Below, piece by piece: positions 31,101-37,219 of a DNA stretch of 64,000 nucleotides. The number at the start of each line of letters is the position of its first letter. The first letter of the stretch is position 1. Both the position numbers and the translations under genes were made by a program. This DNA is from Psococerastis gibbosa. Its lineage: Eukaryota; Arthropoda; Insecta; Psocodea; Psocidae. The stretch lies in assembly GCA_963971405.1 (NCBI GenBank), contig OZ020491.1, positions 1,184,910 through 1,248,909 on the forward strand, in the 5' to 3' direction. The notes under the pieces are model-generated. The model ran no database searches, was not told where the DNA came from, and saw only the letters and a program-made list of their open reading frames with translations.

Positions 31101-34100
31101 AGGAATTTGTTTTCTGACAGCGTGGTGAGATATGCGAATGACAGCACTTATGACTAATTCATTCCATTTTCAGTACAGCTTGTTAAAGTTGCGTTATCAA
31201 ATAGAAAGACTCGTCCCGCGAACATAACTTAGAATTTGCTTTCCCACAAAGCGTTTGCAGACGTCCTGGCAAGATACAAGACTGGCTGCACTTAATACTA
31301 ATTGAAATTCATTCCTTTTAGTAGTTTTAAGTACGCAGCTTGTTAGTAATTGTGTTATCAAATAGAAGAAGACGGCCTCGTGAATCGTCCCACGTAGAGC
31401 GGTAACCGTGGCCAGGACAAAAGCCTGCTATAGGTGTAGTACAAGACAAAATAGCTGGCTTGATCGAATACCACATTTCTTATCTAATTTATCTTTAAAA
31501 TACGCGCACAACAATTATTTTCTTCTTCGAATGCCTCTTCTATCAAAGACTGGCGAACATCATAGCAGTTTTTTATCGCATACAAACAATTCAATGTAGT
31601 CATGGTGACTAGGGAATTGTAATGCCGTGGTTTCCTTCTACATCCTTATGCCATTGACTCTGTTGACAGAGTTCCAGTGGCGTAATTAGAACTTCTGCTG
31701 TGCCCCCTCATCTCCCGCAAGACCTTTTGTGCGCCCTATCCTGTCTCATTATTTCATCTTTTTTATGCGTGATAGATATTGTAGTCAACATGGATAATAA
31801 AATGAAATTGACTATTTTTATTAATTACGTATAGATTCATAAATTATTTTTTGAGCCCGAAGTGCGTCACCCAGCAATGCTGCGGCCACCGCACCGCGGG
31901 GGTGTTATTTACGCCACTGCTGAGTACCTTGTGAGAGTTTCCTTGGCGACATTGTGAAACTTGGGGAACATCTTAGGGAGAACTATAAGAACGTAATGAT
32001 TCAGAGTAAATTTATTATTAATATAACCGGTTTCGGAAACATGTGTTCAGACAAACTTTTCGGTTTTGAACTTTTCTAATTGTATTTTTCCCCATCGTAT
32101 AAATCCATCATCAGATAAGCAAATAGCCTACATGAAAAAACGCCAACTTCTCCCTAAGATGGTCACTGAGTTTCTCCATCTTCGCACCTTCGCAGCCAGT
32201 TTCCTAAACTTAGGACATTAAGGTTCTTTTGAAACTATGGGCGCCATGCACGGACTTCCCTTTAGCATAGAGGATCCTTCAAGCGCATTTTTAATTTGTT
32301 TGCTAGTGGGAAAGTGTATTGGAAATTAAGTCGAAGCTTGAATTTAAGAAACGGTTAAACTAATGGAGCGTCTATGCATATCGCCTTAAATAGCATTTCC
32401 ACAGAATAAGTTAGAATGAGACGTTACCAGGGAGATGGAGCGTTGAACGTTGTTTTCCTCCTTCAGCTCCACTTCATCACCAAAATCAGCATATAGAATG
32501 CTCTTCTTTGAGGCCCTGAAAAATAAGTGACGAGTTACGAAACAATTAGATTTCACTGCATGAACTCAGAAGAATACAGGGGGGGGGGAGAACCCCACCA
32601 AGAAATCAAGTATCTGAACATATTGAAAGAAACTTTTACGAGGGAGGGGCTATGGCTTACAATATTATATCGTTACCCTAAAGTCAGAAGGGCATCGAAA
32701 ACAAATAAAACAATATTTCGAGATAATGGGGGTTCTGTGGGGAATTATAGTTTCCTAAAAATAGTTAGACACCCTTTTAATCAAAAATTTCAGTCTTATT
32801 ATCCAAGATTGAATTTTTTCGGTATGCAAAGGTAAATCTCAAGGCAAGGTCACTAGCTCTGATCATAACTCAATTTCGCCAAAAGGTTGGCTACAACCTT
32901 CTGATTTTAAGGCGACGATATTGTGTAGGAAATTCAAGACATCCACACCAGCCCCCTTATACCCTGTCTCAAAGCCTGCGAAATTCAATGTTATACAGGA
33001 AAAATAAATTAGTCGTTTACATCATAGTGCCGGAAACCCTTTTACTACCATCAGATCTCAACAGAACTACGCTAGCCGAGGTGCGTGTTTCAACATGAAA
33101 TACAATACTTTCAAAAATACATAAATATTAAGCACAAAAAATTGTGATTCCGGCCAGGATCGAACTGGCGACCTTCTGCGTGTAAAGCAGATGTGATAAC
33201 CACTACACCACGGAACCGGTCAACTAGACTGCGTCCCAATGTTGATCTAAACAACATTCATCGGGGTTATTTACGATGTATGAGTTATATGCACTGGCCA
33301 CTGAATAGTTGGTAGTCCAATGAAATTGTATTACTATTTAAATTATTTATAGGGAACTGGGTAACAGGATTTTCAAGATTTCTGTGGATTTACACGTTTT
33401 CAGGTACCTGGGCCCCAAACTTTTTTTTATTTTTTTACGAAATGTTTCGTCGATTTGAATAAATAAATAAATATATATTTCTGTTTAATTGTACAATACA
33501 AGCAATCAACAAGTAATTAACAAGAAAGTATAAAGTAAAATCGTCAAAATATCGTAAATCTCAGGTAGTTCTGTCATTGTGATTGTGCTAGTGCCTCAGT
33601 GACAGTGTAGAAAGCTTTCTCTAAGCAATTTAGGGAAGTTAGTACCATTTCTCGCCGCTCTCAGTTCAATCGGGAGTTTTCTAAGGTATGCGAAACCTTG
33701 TAGTATACGATTCAGTCGCTCACACTTGGCTGTGCGTGGTGCTGGCCTTACAAGGTCTCCCCTCAGTGCCTCAGTGACAGTGTAGAAAGCTTTCTTTGTG
33801 ATTTGTGGGCGAACTACTTGGTGGAGTTTGATTAAATTTGGCAAACCTACAGCAGGTATTTTTATGAGTCTGATTTAGTTGGTTTGGTTTACATATCATG
33901 TGAACTTGCGTTGTAGTCTATAAAATCGGGTAGATAGTGTCAAACCTAAAATATTTGAAAATGTATGTCCCACCTATATCATTATCATTTTTTTAAAAAC
34001 ATTTTCAACATTTCTACAGATATTGTAGGCCCCCTTAACCTCAGGTATGCGGGGTACCTACTATTGCTATTGTCGCGTGGAAATGTTGAAACACCAATAA

Positions 34101-37100
34101 AGTATTAGGCCGTTGTGCCATAACTTTCATATAATTTGTACTGTATCTATTTAATAATATAAATATTTCTAGAGCCCATAGGAATAGAAACTTATAACTA
34201 ACCGTATAAAAACTAAACTATATTATATGTGATATGTCTGCTATTACAAAGAAAATGAAAAAAACATTACCACCATACCGTTTTTGCGAATTGACAATTT
34301 TCGGCAGTTACCTTTTATCTATTTAAACACATTATATTGCAGTATTATATGGTGCATATAACACTGGCATTAAATTAACTTTGGTTGCAGAGGTAACCTC
34401 CACACAAAAGTCGAAATTAGAGGATATATAGAAAAACTGGGCTGGTTGGCATTCGAACGCACGATCTACGCCTTAACGCCTTAATCCCGCCAAGCTCAGT
34501 TTTACTAGGCTACAAGGTCTGTCCGGAAACTAATAGGACTGATTTTTTTCCACCGCGAATGTACTTTGGAGAGCGTACGCACCGACTGGATTCGTTATTC
34601 GTTAGAGGGGGTTCTTAGCTAACAAACGAGTGGCTGGTAAGTTGTCTCCGAGCAGCACACGGAAAGTCAGGACAGGCTTTTTCGCGCGAAGTGTTTCTGT
34701 GAGTGGTGCAAGCCGAAAATGCAGCTTTCGTTTGAGCAAAGGTATGCGATTAAATTCTGTGTGAAACTCGGTAAATCTGCGACAGGGACGTTTGATATTA
34801 TCAAGCAGGCTTACCCAGATGGTGTTTTAGGAAAAAGTGGTGTGTTTCAGTGGCCCAAGGCCTTTTCGGAGGGCCGGGAAAAGGTCGCCGATGAAGACCC
34901 TGCTGGAAGACTTTCAACTTGGACAATCACCGACAATGTCATGCTCATTTCCTTTTTTGACATCAAAGGCATCGTTCACCATGAATTTGTACCTCCTGGA
35001 CAAACCGTCAACGCCAAGTTTGACGTGGAAGTACTCAAGAGACTCAAACGAAGGGTCAATCGGGTCCGACGAGACATCGCAGCCGACTGGACGTTCAGCA
35101 CGACAACGCCCCGGCTCACACCGCCTTTGACCAAGTCAGGCATCCCAATGCTTCCGCAGCCGGCTTACAGCCCAGATGCCCCCCCCCCCCCCCCGGACTT
35201 CTTTTTGTTTTCTCGCCTGAAAAGGCCGATGACAGGAAAGCATTTTTGAGACGACAGAGGGGAGCAGCTTGCACCGCGGCTCTGTAGGCTATTCCTGAGA
35301 ATGCCTTCCGTGACGCCTTAAATGCTTGGAAATCGTGCTGGCAGCGCTGCATCGACGCAGAAGCAGAGGCGGTCCCAGACCTCATAAAAGGGGGAGGCAC
35401 TTGTCAGTGCCATAACGATAGGTTTTCAAGGGGGTATAATTTGGCGCCTCTCCGCACCCACTTTCATAAAAGTTGCTCAGGAGCCAAAGGGCTGAAATAT
35501 TGGGGTTTTATGCATTTTGAGAGCAATAAGGCTTATACATTAAAAACAATCAACATAATTGTGGACAAGGGGGGCTCGGGGGTCTCCCCCGGGAGAAATT
35601 TTTTGAAAAATAAGGCTGAAATAGTGAGGTTTTACCCATTTTGAGAGCAATCTTCTTCTTCAAGTCACAGCCGGATGGCTGGTTAGCAGCAACATATGAC
35701 TTGGATGCCTCGAATTATACACGGTTGCTGGTTCTTGGGATGGCACTTGGGCCTATAGTGCGGTGGTTTCCCCTTGCCTTCCGCATCCTATGCCGTTGAC
35801 CGTCACCTGTTGCCAGGATCCAGTTCGTTCGCCTTTATTAGGGAGCTTTTCGTCTCCCATGGACAAGAGGGTGCCCATGCCCTAACTCCACGGAGTTAGG
35901 AGGGGGGTCTTTGACCGAACCCCACTCGGTAACTGAGAGCAATACGGCTTACATATTACAAAGAATCAATCTAATTGTGGACAAGGGGGGCTTGGGGAAC
36001 ATCCCAAAATCGGGTGAAGTCGTAGGCAGCACTGTTGGCCTGCCATAGGTCATCCCTCGTGCAAATAGGGCTGAAATAGTGGGGTTTTGCGAATTTTGAG
36101 TGCAGTAACACTTAGATTTTAGAGGCAAAGAATATAACTGCTGGCCAAAGGGGGGCAATTGCCCTCAGTGCCGGTCGCTGTGTCCGCCTCTGCGCAGAAG
36201 GAGTCTACTTTTAAAGTTTTTAAAGAATTGTAACGATTGGCTCAATAGATTTTTTTTAAATCGAATCAGTCCTATATTACTTTCCGGACACACCCTGTAT
36301 ATCCTCTAATTTCGGTTGTCTATTAAAAATTTTAAAGCGCATACTAGGCCGATGGTGAATGAATGAGTTTTACAAATACTGCTTATAGGTTAATAGCTTA
36401 GGTTGTATTTTCTCATTGTTCTCTTTTTTCTGCTTTTTTTTTACGTTTGCAATGGCAGAAAATAGCAGAAAATAACTGTACTTCTATTCTCATGTTTTCT
36501 ATGATATTTTGTTATATTTTTTACAGGTGTAACTGGTGTAAACTGAACCTGTACAAATGTAAATAAATAATAAATAATTTAGCTCGTATGATATTTAGGG
36601 GGGTTCAGCCCCCTTCTCTGTGAGGGAACACCTAAGCGTCATATGCAAACTAGCACCACTGAAAGTCTCTCAGACATCGTTCCCAATACCATACGTTAGT
36701 AACGCAACTTTTTCAGGTCTTCTAGCTGTTTTACATAACTCAGGTTCAAAAGGCCATCCGCTTTACCAGCCGTAAATATACAAGCTGCCATCGACCAATA
36801 CAAACCAGATCAGAGAAATTTTGGAACTGGCCCGGTTACATAACAAGCCCCCCATGAGAACTAGTTGTTTTGAAAGTAACAACCAAATAAACTTTCACAC
36901 ATACGGCCATAGTAAGTCACTGTCACGCGTAACTGCCCATGTGCAGGCCGTTCCTGCCTAAGCGCCCCAAAGTTTAGCCTTCCCCATTTGTAATATCGAA
37001 TGATATAATAGAGGGTGATCCAGATCAGTCGTACCGTCTTCTATACCTGTTCCTCATTTTAAGTATGATACTATTAAAATTGGTAATGCTTACCGAAGTC

Positions 37101-37185
37101 CTCTTGCTCGGCGGGCTCTGATGCTGGCCTCACTGTAGTTGCTGCTCATGTTCAACTCAGCAATGGATGGCACCTCAGCAATCAT
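825..37185 (-). CDS. PDZ-domain and coiled-coil scaffold-like protein, 9 coding exons, 518 aa
   Basis: This is a complete minus-strand coding sequence assembled from exons 37094-37185, 32428-32515, 13876-13953, 7285-7471, 6578-6799, 4985-5204, 3897-4131, 2648-2763 and 825-1143. All junctions are GT-AG and all phases agree (1557 nt, no internal stop). The start ATG at 37183-37185 was chosen because the frame is closed by TAA 15 bases upstream. Residues ~112-238 are rich in heptad-like charged/Leu sequence, consistent with coiled coil. Residues ~250-331 form a PDZ-like domain with the diagnostic GDRIVEVNG strand at 294-302. Residues ~343-372 form a second coiled coil, and the tail is Ser/Pro/Arg-rich with a KKPLRLS segment. 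No signal peptide or membrane segment is visible. Proteins of this type usually act as cytoplasmic or cortical scaffolds binding partner C-termini, but the substrate here is unknown. I do not recognise the orthologue. Introns are very large (up to 18.5 kb) and filled with transposons. Confidence 0.85.
1207..1412 (-). mobile_element. tRNA-derived SINE (family 1), copy 1
   Basis: This copy shares the CGGAGTTAGGGCTATAAAGC block, the GACCGCC...CATGCCCTCCGAAGCATGG block and a polymerase III box-B-like GGTTCGAGTCCC (minus strand) with copies at 11105, 29600 and elsewhere. The tRNA-like head is at the right end and the tail (ATT-rich, rich in T on plus) at the left, so it reads on the minus strand. 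Confidence 0.7.
2080..2216 (-). mobile_element. SINE family 1, truncated copy 2
   Basis: Matches the tail and middle blocks of the family (CCTAGCGGAGTTAGGG, GCTTTACATGCCCTCCGAAG) but stops before the box-B head. Confidence 0.65.
2478..2620 (+). mobile_element. LINE ORF2 3' fragment
   Basis: Shares the segment CAAATTGCCATGATGAT.GCCAAT with 25375-25620. There the plus-strand translation shows FGHVMRNEGYRLL and later AMMMANIR, a typical LINE ORF2 C-terminus. Heavily decayed. Confidence 0.5.
2648..2763 (-). CDS. PDZ gene exon 8 (residues 375-413)
   Basis: 116-nt exon encoding VEVFQKGSQLTVLSSPEATR and then a Ser/Asp-rich acidic segment. Donor is AG/GTAAGC, phase 2. Confidence 0.8.
3156..3790 (+). 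repeat. Interspersed repeat split by a LINE 3' end
   Basis: The outer parts (3156-3290 and 3600-3790) resemble 63650-63890, including GTCGTTGACAT.GGACAA.GGACCA and a CCTAGGT(C/T)CATAAAA motif. The inner 3296-3595 is the 3' end of a LINE, also present at 33540-33775 (minus) and at 51930-52690. Its frame ends LPIELRAARNASNFPKLL...LLEKAFYTVTEALAQ and stop, followed by an ATTGTATTGTA-rich tail. Confidence 0.6.
3897..4131 (-). CDS. PDZ gene exon 7, second half of PDZ and second coiled coil (residues 296-374)
   Basis: 235-nt exon beginning RIVEVNGKLT, the conserved PDZ strand, through ELVVCRIW, followed by a Leu/Arg/Glu coiled coil (RRENLRLTHRISYLEDQ). It ends in phase 0 at CAG/GTAAGG. Confidence 0.85.
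4985..5204 (-). CDS. PDZ gene exon 6, end of coiled coil and first half of PDZ (residues 223-296)
   Basis: 220-nt exon that continues the coiled coil (REEKRALQASLEAK) and then encodes the N-terminal half of the PDZ-like fold up to GLKKGD. The donor AG/GTGTGT splits an Arg codon that completes GDR in the next exon. Confidence 0.84.
6578..6799 (-). CDS. PDZ gene exon 5, coiled coil (residues 149-223)
   Basis: 222-nt exon rich in Glu, Arg and Leu with heptad spacing (RRAAELRLQNLRLEEDMRKG and REEELALL-like segments), as expected for a coiled coil. Acceptor is TCCTCAG and donor is G/GTAAGA. GC content is clearly higher than in the flanking introns. Confidence 0.83.
7285..7471 (-). CDS. PDZ gene exon 4 (residues 87-149)
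   Basis: 187-nt exon. It starts with a Met codon directly after the acceptor and encodes a basic Ser/Thr-rich stretch (TTPRRKNGKKSANG), then the start of the first coiled coil (KELEMLRRALRDKENTIQTL). Donor is AAG/GTACGA. The in-frame Met could also serve as an internal start. Confidence 0.82.
7837..8005 (-). mobile_element. SINE family 1, copy 3
   Basis: Diverged copy: GGGACCGCC and CATGCC(A/C)TCCGAA blocks, the CTTTCGG(G/T)TGAAAG head segment and CTACTCTGCATG. It is followed by a poly-C run at 8031. Confidence 0.6.
9121..9705 (+). repeat. Interspersed repeat with two copies of a TTTCATGAGAATC cassette
   Basis: The block GGGGTATGAAAAATAGA.GTTGTCCGATTCTCAGACC...TTTCATGAGAATC.GTAAAGCCGTTTCGGAGG appears at 9135-9290 and 9570-9665. 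Between the blocks is an A/T-rich segment that is itself duplicated (9300-9420 and 9430-9540). Ends in TTTTATATATAAGATTA. I recall such cassettes as common in insect repeats, but I cannot assign a class. Confidence 0.55.
10220..11085 (-). mobile_element. Helentron/DINE-like element (family H), copy 1
   Basis: One of five copies of an ~870-bp unit. Read on the minus strand it begins with a subterminal repeat, which is truncated here. It then has a GTCT/GTCG microsatellite, a poly-C/G tract, the inverted subterminal copy ATAAATTGGAAAGC, a short hairpin (CGAGTAAACTCG) and the terminus GGACCGGTTCTT. No coding capacity is visible. The architecture suggests a non-autonomous Helentron; the class is inferred. 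Confidence 0.6.
11105..11310 (-). mobile_element. SINE family 1, best copy 4
   Basis: Nearly complete copy: tail TTTTTTTTGTTTTATTACTA, the GCGGAGTTAGGGCTATAAAG block, the CCCGGGACCGCCTGCTTTAC block, then GGGACTCGAACCAACAACC (box B complement) and CTACTCTACATGTC at the head. Confidence 0.72.
12042..12125 (+). tRNA. tRNA-Leu (UAA)
   Basis: The acceptor stem GCTGGGT pairs with ACTCAGC, discriminator A. The D-arm TTGGCCGAGCGGTCTAAGGC is of leucine type. The anticodon stem CCAGA/TCTGG encloses loop CTTAAGT, giving anticodon TAA. A long variable arm and T-arm GTGGGTTCGAACCCCAC complete a class II tRNA without introns. No CCA is encoded. It lies on the opposite strand inside intron 3 of the PDZ gene. 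Confidence 0.93.
13876..13953 (-). CDS. PDZ gene exon 3 (residues 61-86)
   Basis: 78-nt phase 0-0 exon encoding a Pro/Ser-rich segment and MAQLETLEAK. The acceptor is a T-rich tract ending in ACAG and the donor is AAG/GTATGT. Because it is exactly 26 codons in phase 0, it could be skipped without frame loss. Confidence 0.78.
14400..15970. other. Intronic stretch without a recognised gene
   Basis: Part of the 18.5-kb intron 2 of the PDZ gene. A region at 15190-15290 is rich in GCTTGG/AAGCCAA words in both orientations and may be a decayed inverted-repeat element. A poly-G run is at about 15770. Nothing else is identifiable. Confidence 0.4.
15975..16142. mobile_element. Small hAT-like element with poly-G/C tracts
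   Basis: 168 bp with ends CAGGGACGGAT and ATCCGTCCATG, nearly perfect inverted repeats. The flanking 8-mers CCGGTCAT and CCGGTCCC match at 6 of 8. The interior has a long G run and a long C run and no coding capacity. Confidence 0.65.
16410..16891 (-). mobile_element. Deletion-derivative mariner
   Basis: About 36-bp imperfect terminal inverted repeats (TACGAGGTGTGCCAATTA at the left; the right end reads TACAAGGTGCGCCAATTA on the minus strand) at TA dinucleotides. The minus-strand interior (about 16525-16690) encodes a fragment like the C-terminal part of a mariner transposase (DIFLFPK..., GTRLESMDEVTVE). Most of the gene is deleted, so it cannot encode a transposase. Confidence 0.75.
16947..17803 (+). 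mobile_element. Helentron/DINE-like element (family H), copy 2
   Basis: Starts GCTTTCCAATTTAT after a T run. Contains TGTCTGTCTGTC, then the TTTTGATGAAATTCGGCATG cassette, a G run and a C run. Ends with a diverged ATAAATTTGAAAG, a hairpin remnant and GGACCGGTTCTT. Confidence 0.65.
17815..17975 (+). repeat. Short interspersed repeat (family 2)
   Basis: Shares AAAGGTTAA.TCGCATACAAACAA, TTGAGTTACAACACGTC and the CACAAGTTCAAGCAC...CCTTGCCA.CGAAG segment with 23880-24010 and 52290-52430. Those copies follow A/T-rich or T-homopolymer stretches, which suggests retroposition. Confidence 0.5.
18541..18755 (+). repeat. Interspersed repeat (family 3), partial copy
   Basis: The blocks GACCTCCTGATTAT.ATGGATTCCGAACCACTTGG, CGGAGGTGACCAGGAC and CTGTGCACAC.ACCAAGTT are shared with 22821-23118 (minus) and 54765-55115 (plus). 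Class unknown. Confidence 0.55.
19101..19365. mobile_element. Foldback MITE with TAAGGCGGCTATTCCAC ends, copy 1
   Basis: 265-bp element whose left arm (TAAGGCGGCTATTCCACCGA onward, about 70 bp) is repeated as the inverse complement at the right end (ending GTGGAATAGCAGCCTTA). An inner inverted repeat of TTATAATATTATTA/TATTATAACTTA type lies at the centre. No coding capacity. The target duplication is unclear; TA is possible. Confidence 0.75.
19884..21200 (+). mobile_element. maT-type (Tc1/mariner superfamily) transposon, decayed
   Basis: Terminal inverted repeats of about 29 bp (starting TACCTAGTCCTGCCATAAGT) include the TA target dinucleotide at each end. The 1.3-kb interior carries one decayed transposase gene. 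The size and repeat length are typical of Tc1/mariner elements. Confidence 0.88.
20037..21077 (+). pseudogene. maT-like DD37D transposase pseudogene
   Basis: This is the former transposase of the surrounding element, which would have cut and pasted it at TA sites. The N-terminal frame holds two helix-turn-helix regions with the linker EDRPRSGRPRTVRT. Frames then shift, and the catalytic core is readable piecewise: first Asp in WILFADENIF, second in WCFQQDSAPAH, third in PDLNPLDYSLW. Counting across the break, 37 residues separate the second and third Asp, the DD37D signature of the maT clade. At least two frameshifts and several stops (for example after SAPAH) prevent expression. Confidence 0.82.
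21835..22709 (+). mobile_element. Helentron/DINE-like element (family H), copy 3
   Basis: Well preserved: GCTTTCCAATTTATACGTAG start, TGTCTGTC microsatellite, TTTTGATGAAATCCGGCATG cassette, long C run at 22568-22588, ATAAATTGGAAAGC, hairpin CGAGTAAACTCG, and end GGACCGGTTCTT. Confidence 0.68.
22821..23118 (-). repeat. Interspersed repeat (family 3), copy 2
   Basis: Inverse complement of 54765-55075: shares CCATGTTCCCCAAGTGGTTC, the GTCAACTCCCCTTCCCCTCG block and ACAGACTCACTCCCCCCG. The conservation between the two copies is high. No open frame of note. Confidence 0.62.
23119..24760. other. Intronic stretch, mostly unassigned
   Basis: Within intron 2 of the PDZ gene. It holds a family 2 short repeat copy at about 23880-24010 and a C run at 24377. 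The open frames found here match no domain I know. Confidence 0.4.
24756..24870 (+). repeat. tRNA-like SINE head (family 4)
   Basis: Contains GTGGTCCAGCGACTAAGACG (box-A-like) and GGGTTCGAATCCTACC (box B), but the stems do not form a full tRNA. Similar heads occur at 34440-34500 (minus) and 55150-55220. Confidence 0.45.
25375..25620 (+). mobile_element. LINE ORF2 C-terminal fragment
   Basis: Plus-strand frames give KWKLTYFGHVMRNEGYRLL, then an arginine-rich stretch, then VQIAMMMANIR, the usual tail of ORF2 in several non-LTR clades. Frameshifts interrupt it and the reverse transcriptase is absent. Confidence 0.65.
26040..26550. other. Intronic stretch without a recognised feature
   Basis: Within PDZ-gene intron 2, between decayed sequence and family H copy 4. 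The 79-codon open frame at 26221 has no known domain. Confidence 0.35.
26552..27432 (-). mobile_element. Helentron/DINE-like element (family H), copy 4
   Basis: Read on the minus strand: GCTTTCCAATTTATGCG start, an expanded GTCT/GTAT microsatellite (plus coordinates 27243-27310), the cassette, a C run, ATAAATTGGAAAGC, hairpin and GGACCGGTTCTT end at 26552. Confidence 0.68.
27544..27652. mobile_element. Tiny hAT-like element with perfect 8-bp duplication
   Basis: 109 bp with ends CAGGGACGG and CCGTCCCTG, flanked on both sides by CCTCGGAC (27536-27543 and 27653-27660). The interior has a G run and a C run. It shares its left end with the element at 15975. Confidence 0.8.
28413..28485 (-). tRNA. 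tRNA-Val (UAC)
   Basis: On the minus strand the acceptor stem GGTTCCG pairs with CGGAATC (one G-T), discriminator A. The D-arm TGGTGTAGTGGTTATCAC, anticodon loop TTTACAC (anticodon TAC) and T-arm GTCGCCAGTTCGATCCTGGC (with its flank) are all intact. No intron. It lies in intron 2 of the PDZ gene, same strand. Confidence 0.92.
28596..28794. mobile_element. Foldback MITE, copy 2
   Basis: The left arm GGCGGCTATACGTCGTTTTT is matched at the right by AAAAACGACGTCGGTGGAAT and AGCCGCC. The inner arm ATGCACATGCACAATG is also inverted. The right end is abutted by family H copy 5. Confidence 0.7.
28788..29519 (+). mobile_element. Helentron/DINE-like element (family H), copy 5
   Basis: Starts TTTCCAATTTATACGTAG directly at the end of a foldback MITE. 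It has an internal deletion around 29040, then a C run at 29394-29409, a subterminal repeat diverged to ATAAATAGGAAAGC, the hairpin and GGACCGGTTT at the end. Confidence 0.65.
29600..29798 (-). mobile_element. SINE family 1, copy 5
   Basis: Near-complete, with the CGGAGTTAGGGCTATAAAGC, CCCGGGACCGCCTGCTCTAC and GGACTCGAACCAACAACCTT blocks and CTACTCTACATGA at the head. Confidence 0.72.
30766..30961. mobile_element. Foldback MITE, partial copy 3
   Basis: Right end GACAAGTGGAATAACTGCCTTA, plus the central inverted repeat around TTATAAATTAAGTTATAATA. The matching left terminus is missing. Confidence 0.6.
31020..31400 (+). repeat. Decayed tandem repeat, about three ~130-bp units
   Basis: Units share AGTGTACAGCTTG...AGTTGTGTTATC..AT.GA.AAG. 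The recurring anchors are at about 31060, 31175 and 31335. Function unknown. Confidence 0.45.
31675..31919. mobile_element. hAT-like non-autonomous element
   Basis: Ends CAGTGGCGTAA and TTTACGCCACTG form an inverted repeat. The flanking 8-mers CAGAGTTC and CTGAGTAC match at 6 of 8. The right end (CCGCACCGCGGG...) recurs at 30015-30061 as a solo fragment. Confidence 0.62.
32428..32515 (-). CDS. PDZ gene exon 2 (residues 31-60)
   Basis: 88-nt exon between a TTTTTCAG acceptor and a GTAACG donor. It encodes a short acidic stretch (ADFGDEVELKEENN). The phase-2 carry from exon 1 gives an uninterrupted frame that ends in phase 0. Confidence 0.78.
33146..33217 (-). tRNA. tRNA-Val (UAC), second copy
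   Basis: Identical over its 72 bases to the copy at 28414-28485 while the flanks differ, so it is a separate gene rather than a large duplication. It is located in intron 1 of the PDZ gene, same strand. Confidence 0.92.
33540..33800 (-). mobile_element. LINE 3' end, same family as 3296-3595
   Basis: The minus-strand frame reads ILQGFAYLRKLPIELRAARN and FPKLL, followed by the LLEKAFYTV..TEALA-type end. A short duplicated piece (AGCTTTCTACACTGTCACTG on minus) follows at about 33770. Confidence 0.65.
34719..35358 (+). pseudogene. mariner transposase pseudogene
   Basis: A former DD34D transposase that excises and integrates the element. The N-terminus is a mariner DNA-binding domain (SFEQRYAIKFCVKLGKSATG, then GVFQWPKAF). 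An in-frame gap of roughly 90 residues, judged against usual mariner length, joins GRLST to the first catalytic region MLISFFDIKGIVHHEF. The second Asp motif HDNAPAHT is present but in another frame, and the third (PDFFLF after YSPD) follows an expanded C run. The C-terminal RCIDAE is cut by the insertion at 35364 and resumes at 36200 (EGVYF). Cannot be functional. Confidence 0.83.
35364..36192. mobile_element. hAT-like element inserted in mariner, perfect 8-bp duplication
   Basis: Ends CAGAGGCGG and CCGCCTCTG, flanked by CGCAGAAG at 35356-35363 and 36193-36200. The interior has direct repeats (GGGGGGCT.GGGG, GGCTGAAATAGTG.GGTTTT). A further insertion at about 35650-35930 is bounded by GAGAGCAAT on both sides. 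Confidence 0.82.
37094..37185 (-). CDS. PDZ gene coding exon 1 (residues 1-31)
   Basis: Encodes MIAEVPSIAELNMSS and a basic RARRARG stretch. It ends at a GTAAGC donor in phase 2. A polypyrimidine-CAG acceptor at 37218 shows the exon begins at about 37217 with 32 nt of 5' UTR, so at least one further non-coding exon lies upstream. Confidence 0.8.
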
Positions 37186-37219
37186 CACATCTTGAATTTA
37201 AATCCGCAGTCAGCTATCT

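Larger units (their letters stand above)
34511..36299 (+). mobile_element. mariner element with nested insertions
   Basis: Terminal inverted repeats beginning TACAAGGTCTGTCCGGAAAC (left) and TACAGGGTGTGTCCGGAAAG (right, minus strand) lie at TA. The element carries a decayed transposase gene into which a hAT-like element (35364-36192) inserted, itself hit by another insertion. Confidence 0.85.
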
